NCBI RefSeq assembly: GCF_900312815.1
Contig: NZ_OMPE01000008.1
Location: 310,001-374,000, forward strand
Source: Aquimarina sp. AU474
GTDB taxonomy: Bacteria > Bacteroidota > Bacteroidia > Flavobacteriales > Flavobacteriaceae
Reading direction: 5' to 3'
DNA length: 64,000 nucleotides
Shown: in pieces, positions 59,229 through 64,000 of the stretch
Layout of the letters: the number at the start of each line of letters is the position of its first letter
How positions within the stretch are numbered: position 1 is the stretch's first letter
The notes under the pieces: generated by a model
Databases searched by the model: none
What the model was told of the DNA's origin: nothing
The model's input: the letters and a program-made list of their open reading frames with translations, nothing else
Program-made: the position numbers and the translations under genes

Positions 59229-60311
59229 TTAAGTTTTTTGAATAGTGTGTATTTTAACTTTTTCTTGTTTTCCTTTAAGTAAAACACTACCCAAAAATTC
59301 TGTAGATAAATTAGAGTGTATTTTTAAATCCTTAAGCAATTTTTCTGAAATAAGAAGTAGTACTTCATACGTATTGCATTCTGCCTGAATACGGGCAGAG
59401 GTATTGATTACATCACCGTGATATGCAATTTCTTTTTTAATAACCCCAACTTCTGTTACCATTAAAGTGCCACCATGTAAGCCCGCTTTAAATTCGGGGA
59501 TCATTCCATATTTATCCAGGTAATAAGACGCTTTACTCTGTTTTTTATTCTGAAAAGCAAAAAACAAATCTATACAGTTATTGTTGGCAAGTCCTTTTTT
59601 ATAAGGCCAACTCAAAACGGCTTCATCTCCGACATATTGATAGATTTCAGCATCATATTTAGGGACCACTTCATTAAGATCATAGAAGCAATCCTGTATA
59701 AATTGGCTGTATTTAAAATGCCCCAAATTTTCGGCAATAGCTGTAGAATCTTTTAAGTCTAAAAACATAAAGATTCTTTTCTCTTCTTGTGGGTTTTTAT
59801 ATTTACCCATTAGCATTTTCAAGAAAACACCTTTCCCAAATTTTTCTGTAGCAATTTTTATAAAGGAAAAAACAAATGATACTAATACAATGTAAAGAAT
59901 GGTAGCCCAAAAAGATTTACTCTCTTTCCACCAACCTCTATCTGTATTAAGATTTAAGCCATACATTTCAGAAAAGAAATCCATTACTACAGTAAATACC
60001 CCTATTGTTGTTATGAAATAGAAAAATGTCCTAAGATTTAATCCATACACCATTGATAGTTTGTTGGATGTAAATTTCTCAAAAAGAATATCTATCGTTG
60101 CATATAAAATTCCGATTAAAATACCAATCGTAGTAAATCCCATTAAGGCTCGCCATGTCCCTCTAACTCCACGATATTCTTTAATCACATTAAACCCTTC
60201 TTCTTCATCAATCCCATAATACCTAAATATAGAGTACAATCCCATGGCAATAGCCCAAAAAAGGATAGATTGCCAAAGAATACGTATGTATTGTTTTAGA
60301 TTATGACTCAT
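59229..60311 (-). CDS. Membrane-bound class III adenylate/guanylate cyclase
   Basis: 360 aa with four N-terminal TM segments (about 12-28, 54-72, 90-112, 132-152). A CHD catalytic domain (about 178-355) has the first metal Asp in MFLDLKDST, the second in YVGDEAVLSWP, and AYHGDVINTSARIQ. It would make cyclic AMP or GMP. The transition-state Asn/Arg region is kept (NTSARIQ). The flavobacterial family with this 4-TM sensor is common; the signal and receptor are unknown. It is a single gene next to the LamG lipoprotein (41-nt gap) and may be co-transcribed. Confidence 0.88.
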   Translation of the reverse strand: MSHNLKQYIRILWQSILFWAIAMGLYSIFRYYGIDEEEGFNVIKEYRGVRGTWRALMGFTTIGILIGILYATIDILFEKFTSNKLSMVYGLNLRTFFYFITTIGVFTVVMDFFSEMYGLNLNTDRGWWKESKSFWATILYIVLVSFVFSFIKIATEKFGKGVFLKMLMGKYKNPQEEKRIFMFLDLKDSTAIAENLGHFKYSQFIQDCFYDLNEVVPKYDAEIYQYVGDEAVLSWPYKKGLANNNCIDLFFAFQNKKQSKASYYLDKYGMIPEFKAGLHGGTLMVTEVGVIKKEIAYHGDVINTSARIQAECNTYEVLLLISEKLLKDLKIHSNLSTEFLGSVLLKGKQEKVKIHTIQKT

Positions 60312-60352
60312 TATTGAGATTTGGTATACTAAATGGGTATTTCATAATATAT

Positions 60353-61228
60353 TTATAACAACGAATGTACGCCATTTTCTAGTGCATATATAGTTGAGAT
60401 TTCTTTATTGGTTAAACTTCTATTAAAAATAGATAATTCATCCAGTAACCCTATATATCCCAAACCGATATAAATATTAGAAGCATCTAAGTCCCAGGTA
60501 AAAGGAGTAGTGATCGTAGATCGAGTACCTTTTAATTCTCCATTCATATATAAACTGGCTTTCCCGTTCTCGGTATTTAAATTAGAAAAATTAATTAAGA
60601 TATGTGTCCATTCTTCTTTACTAAAAGGAGGATTTTTTACTCCAGTTAATCTTTTATTAAAGATCGGGTTTTCATTGTCTGGACCTTCAGGATTTGGATT
60701 CCAAACGTTACGATCCCCAATAACGCCTAACCTAAAATCTCTAGGGTTTTCTTTAGTAAAATCTACCCAAATAGCTGCATCATTATAACTTACATCAGTA
60801 ATTTGTATAGGATCACAATATCCCGGTTCAAGATCAGTAGCCGGATCTAGTTTTAACCAAAAAGAGATTGCTCCGCTCCAATCTGTTTTACTATAAGCGA
60901 TGTTATCTTTACTAGGGTAATAAATATTTCCTTTGCTCCGTTCGGTAAAAAGTAATCCATCGCCATAAAGTCCCTCGTTTTTGGCAATACGTATATCAGG
61001 TTTATGTAAACCTATTTGTGCAGAATCTCTGGCTTTACGGTTAGGAACTGTATATAGGCGTTGGTCACCTAAAGCAAAATCGGCATCTACTCCTTTATCA
61101 AAAGATGTATAAAAGGTAAGAGCAGTTTTTAGATCTTCTTTTGTGGTGTCATTCTGACAAGAACTTAGGCTTATTATAAGCGAGGTACATATAAATAGAA
61201 AAGAGATGGTACTTTTTGGAGATAACAT
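60353..61228 (-). CDS. LamG (concanavalin-fold) lipoprotein
   Basis: A 291-aa lipoprotein, lipobox ISLSSC (Cys24). Most of the mature protein is a LamG/laminin-G jelly roll (about 85-285: WSGAISFWLKLDP, EWTHILINFSNLNTENGKASLYMNGELKG, YIGLGYIGLLDELSIFNRSLTNKEI). It binds carbohydrate or surface ligands by family analogy; no enzymatic residues are seen. It is upstream of the cyclase gene on the same strand and may be part of the same operon. Confidence 0.85.
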   Translation of the reverse strand: MLSPKSTISFLFICTSLIISLSSCQNDTTKEDLKTALTFYTSFDKGVDADFALGDQRLYTVPNRKARDSAQIGLHKPDIRIAKNEGLYGDGLLFTERSKGNIYYPSKDNIAYSKTDWSGAISFWLKLDPATDLEPGYCDPIQITDVSYNDAAIWVDFTKENPRDFRLGVIGDRNVWNPNPEGPDNENPIFNKRLTGVKNPPFSKEEWTHILINFSNLNTENGKASLYMNGELKGTRSTITTPFTWDLDASNIYIGLGYIGLLDELSIFNRSLTNKEISTIYALENGVHSLL

Positions 61229-61349
61229 AGAGTTGACTTTTGTGATATATACCCATAAAGATAGGATTATCTCATTTTTGAATTGTATATATTCACTAAA
61301 ATTTAAGATTGTACCGTATTAAGCAGGAAATAATTTATTCAATCGGTTA

Positions 61350-64000
61350 CTAATCTCCATTAAAAGCAAACCTTTTTATGAAAGGATGATGATGTTTAAA
61401 AAACTCAATATTTTGTGAAAGAATATTATTTTTTGAAGATAAGGCGTTATTAAAACTTACTTTCAACGTTCTTAATTCTTCTGTATCTTCAATTTTGGAT
61501 GGATTATCAAAATATTTCGATAATTTATTTCTTCCGGCATACCCTTCAACAAAAGCTTCAAAAGAACCGTGTAGTTTCTTAAATTTTCCGATTGGAATCG
61601 CTAATAGTAAGAGCACAGCCATAATTTCATGTGGATTCTTTTCATTGGTATATCCAAAATTTTCGTGGGCTTTTACAATACGATATATATTTACAAAACG
61701 TTTGATAGCTCGCGGACTAGGTCCTATTATATCAGACATGTCTTGTAGTAATTCGACTTCATTTATAGATAATTGTAATGACTCTAGAGTTTCTTTCGTT
61801 TCTATATAATTACTTAAACCAATAGGAGCTTCACCAACTGGAGATTTTCCTACGGTAAAAGGCTCTACTACTTCTTGAGGTTTAGAAATTTCATCAGATG
61901 TACCAATATCATCTGCTACTGGAGTAGTTTTCGTATTTGGGTCTAAGTTGGTAGCCAAAGGTTTAACTTCAGCTAAGGTTTTGAGCATGTGTTTTACGCT
62001 TTTATCTTCGGCTGCTTTTAAATTAAATGGTACCTGAAATATTTTTTCTAAATAACTTGAAGGATCAATCATTTCCATATCTGCACTTTGATTACTTTTT
62101 ACAAACTGCATTTGGTGTTTTTTGATCAATGCATTTTTTACCCACCTAGGGTCGACACCTACAACAACAACAAATAGGGGATAGGCCATGAGTAAGTTTA
62201 CAGCTTCTAGTACTTCAACAACTCGCTCTTCGGGGCAACGATCTAGATCATCAATATATAAAATAATACGTTGGAGCGGTCTCTCAAATTTATCTCTAAA
62301 CTCTTTGGTTTCCTTGTTTTCAACAATATTTTTTAATTCTTCATGATGATCGGTAAATAGATTACTTAAAATCTCAAAATCTTTTCTAATTATAGAAACA
62401 AGTCCTAAGTGTTTTTCGTATTCTTTACTTGCGGATCTTTTTTCTATAAAAGAATGCAATGCTTCCGTAGATAAGGTGTTGTCTAATCTAAATTGGATTT
62501 CTGCTTTTTGTTCGGTAGTTTGAAGAATTTGATGATTAATATCTATAATTTCTTCCTTGATCTGTTCAATTTCTAAGGTTAGTGCTTTTTCTCGTTGCGA
62601 AAATTGAAATAGAGCATCTTCTTTTTTAAGTTCGTAGTCTTCTTTAATTTCCCAGAAAGAAGCTACTAACGGTTGCAGTTGTTTATAGGTTTTTATTCCC
62701 CTATGATAAAAAGTACCAGCTACAGTAAGTCCATACCACAATTCATTAGGAAAGCTGAAATTTGCCCACTGTGTGGTGTTTGCAATATAAGTTAAAATAG
62801 GAGGTATCCCTAGAATAAGGCCAATAATCACAATAACCCAAGCCAGATTGGTATGCCATTTACCCGCCTTAAAAAACACTTTTAAGAAAGTAAATATTGA
62901 TTTTGATTGCTTGTACAGTTCATCAGGAGTTTTCCAGTATTCTTTGGGAACAATTTCAGAAAATTGTTCTTTATTTTTTAAGATAGTTATGTTATTCTTG
63001 ATGGCGCTTTCAATAGTTTCTTCTACTTTAAATTCGTCATCTACTTTTTTAAACAATTGAGTAATAGTAGTATCCTCAATCTCTTCTATTTTTTCTTTTA
63101 ATTTTTGTGCTATACTATCTCTTTCACTTTTTAAACTTGCGAGTTGAGCATCGATAACATCTTTTTTCTTTTCTAATTCAATCAACTCACTATTAGTTAT
63201 ATTAAGTTTATTGGTTAGTACTTTCTCAATCTCTTGTTTATAGTTATCTCCAGCAGAGTTATCTTGTATGTATTGATTTAATCCATCAAAAATTTTAGTA
63301 ATGATGCCTGCCCAAAGGTTAGCATCCATATACGACCATGCATTAAAATGTACATGTGCTATTCCCTCACAAAACCCTTTTTCGGGATTTGTTTGAGATA
63401 GGAGTTTAATACGTTCTTTAAGTTTTCTCATAAAGAAACTCTTACCGGACCCCCATTTTCCAAAAAGCGCAATGGCGAGAGGTGGCGTAAAACTTTTGGC
63501 AGCTATAACTCGAGCAAATGCAGAGATATCCTTAGAAATATTAAGATGATCGATACCAGAGTCCGAATCACTTACTAAACCGGCAATGGTAGTGATCTTT
63601 GTGACAGATGTAATGGTTGCCGATACTTGTTTAAGAGATGTTATGATTTCAGGCTCAATATATGAGAACATAGTCGCTAGATCTTCTTTTTTTGGATCAG
63701 TAATTGTTGCCCTATAATGCCCTAAATTTTCTATGTTAACCTGTAAATCCTTAATTTTCCAATCGACTAATAAACTTTTACCGTTATTGTTATTTTTGGT
63801 TACAATACCAAAACCTTTTATTCTAAGATAGGATTTGTGATTTTGACCATAGGTAGATTTTAAAATTAAAATATCTCCTTCTACAATACTGTTTATTATT
63901 CTAGAATACCGCTCATCTTCATGGCCATCTTCCCATACATTTTGATCAAAAAATCGCTGAGTTTGATCCTCGGTACCTTTATTCCAAGAAGAACCTGCCA
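61350..64000 (-). CDS. KAP-family P-loop NTPase with N-terminal McrB/EVE-like domain (truncated by window edge)
   Basis: The frame stays open from the stop at 61350 to the right edge; ATG 63671 is internal. The residues upstream of it (GTEDQTQRFFDQNVWEDGHE, then RIINSIVEGDILILKSTYGQ and LRIKGFGIVTKNN, LLVDWKI) form a domain like the ligand-recognition domains found in front of McrB- and KAP-type NTPases. The NTPase has Walker A GKWGSGKS (about 63438-63461), two TM segments inside the domain (near 62690-62860) and Walker B LYIDDLDRCPEE. KAP proteins are membrane-linked NTPases, some used in phage defence. Confidence 0.85.
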   Translation of the reverse strand, partial: AGSSWNKGTEDQTQRFFDQNVWEDGHEDERYSRIINSIVEGDILILKSTYGQNHKSYLRIKGFGIVTKNNNNGKSLLVDWKIKDLQVNIENLGHYRATITDPKKEDLATMFSYIEPEIITSLKQVSATITSVTKITTIAGLVSDSDSGIDHLNISKDISAFARVIAAKSFTPPLAIALFGKWGSGKSFFMRKLKERIKLLSQTNPEKGFCEGIAHVHFNAWSYMDANLWAGIITKIFDGLNQYIQDNSAGDNYKQEIEKVLTNKLNITNSELIELEKKKDVIDAQLASLKSERDSIAQKLKEKIEEIEDTTITQLFKKVDDEFKVEETIESAIKNNITILKNKEQFSEIVPKEYWKTPDELYKQSKSIFTFLKVFFKAGKWHTNLAWVIVIIGLILGIPPILTYIANTTQWANFSFPNELWYGLTVAGTFYHRGIKTYKQLQPLVASFWEIKEDYELKKEDALFQFSQREKALTLEIEQIKEEIIDINHQILQTTEQKAEIQFRLDNTLSTEALHSFIEKRSASKEYEKHLGLVSIIRKDFEILSNLFTDHHEELKNIVENKETKEFRDKFERPLQRIILYIDDLDRCPEERVVEVLEAVNLLMAYPLFVVVVGVDPRWVKNALIKKHQMQFVKSNQSADMEMIDPSSYLEKIFQVPFNLKAAEDKSVKHMLKTLAEVKPLATNLDPNTKTTPVADDIGTSDEISKPQEVVEPFTVGKSPVGEAPIGLSNYIETKETLESLQLSINEVELLQDMSDIIGPSPRAIKRFVNIYRIVKAHENFGYTNEKNPHEIMAVLLLLAIPIGKFKKLHGSFEAFVEGYAGRNKLSKYFDNPSKIEDTEELRTLKVSFNNALSSKNNILSQNIEFFKHHHPFIKRFAFNGD

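Overview
The window looks like chromosomal DNA of a marine Bacteroidota, family Flavobacteriaceae (Aquimarina-like). I infer this from the AT-rich base composition, Bacteroidota-type promoters (TTG, about 20 nt, TAnnTTTG), the absence of Shine-Dalgarno sequences, a type IX secretion C-terminal domain, a GEVED domain, a TonB receptor with a carboxypeptidase-like N-terminal domain, and many SPII lipoproteins. I found no rRNA, tRNA, CRISPR array, integrase or intact transposase. The genus is inference.

Left part (1-14.6 kb): the edge of an alpha/beta hydrolase gene, an SF2 helicase, then a minus-strand operon ArsR - SDR - PhzF - Asp/Glu racemase with two copies of one inverted-repeat operator. 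Next come an RlmI-type rRNA methyltransferase, an OmpA lipoprotein, an M23/LysM peptidase, a hybrid histidine kinase that has lost its phospho-acceptor His, an ECF sigma factor with its membrane partner, and a secreted astacin protease with two chitin-binding-like modules.

14.6-31 kb: a fatty acid hydroxylase/sterol desaturase, then an unlisted cluster of tiny minus-strand ORFs (15543-16032). Three of these are tandem paralogues of 24-28 aa ending in IWN-x-(K/R)RRYR. Then follow an exported methyltransferase, a ToxR-like membrane regulator, an FKBP-YceI fusion, an aldehyde dehydrogenase/DUF779 pair, a MarR regulator with double palindromic operators over its own promoter, an S41 protease, an SDR, an M15-like peptidase, a large T9SS-exported M14 carboxypeptidase, and a pair of secreted proteins.

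31-47 kb: an M19-like dipeptidase, a coupled pair (80-aa protein and beta-barrel), a TIR protein with a winged-helix tail, a membrane-bound regulator divergent from a secreted LamG/DUF1080-like protein, two NTF2-fold proteins, a metal-type TonB receptor with a His/Cys-rich DUF6660 protein, an SDR - ECF42 sigma - YciI operon, and a processive family 2 glycosyltransferase.

47-53.3 kb is an accessory island. GC-rich REP-like hairpins flank a decayed BspA-type LRR pseudogene and an unknown helical protein. They are followed by a tightly packed minus-strand run of nine short genes: thermonuclease, an HsdR-N nuclease-like protein, a GIY-YIG-like protein, a PBCV-type basic adaptor protein, several exported unknowns and a small membrane protein.

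53.4-64 kb: a TPR histidine kinase/LuxR regulator pair, small lipoproteins, a 50-aa peptide with an IIRGGG motif, DUF4494, a membrane class III nucleotide cyclase, a LamG lipoprotein, and a KAP-type P-loop NTPase whose reading frame runs off the right edge with an extra N-terminal domain.
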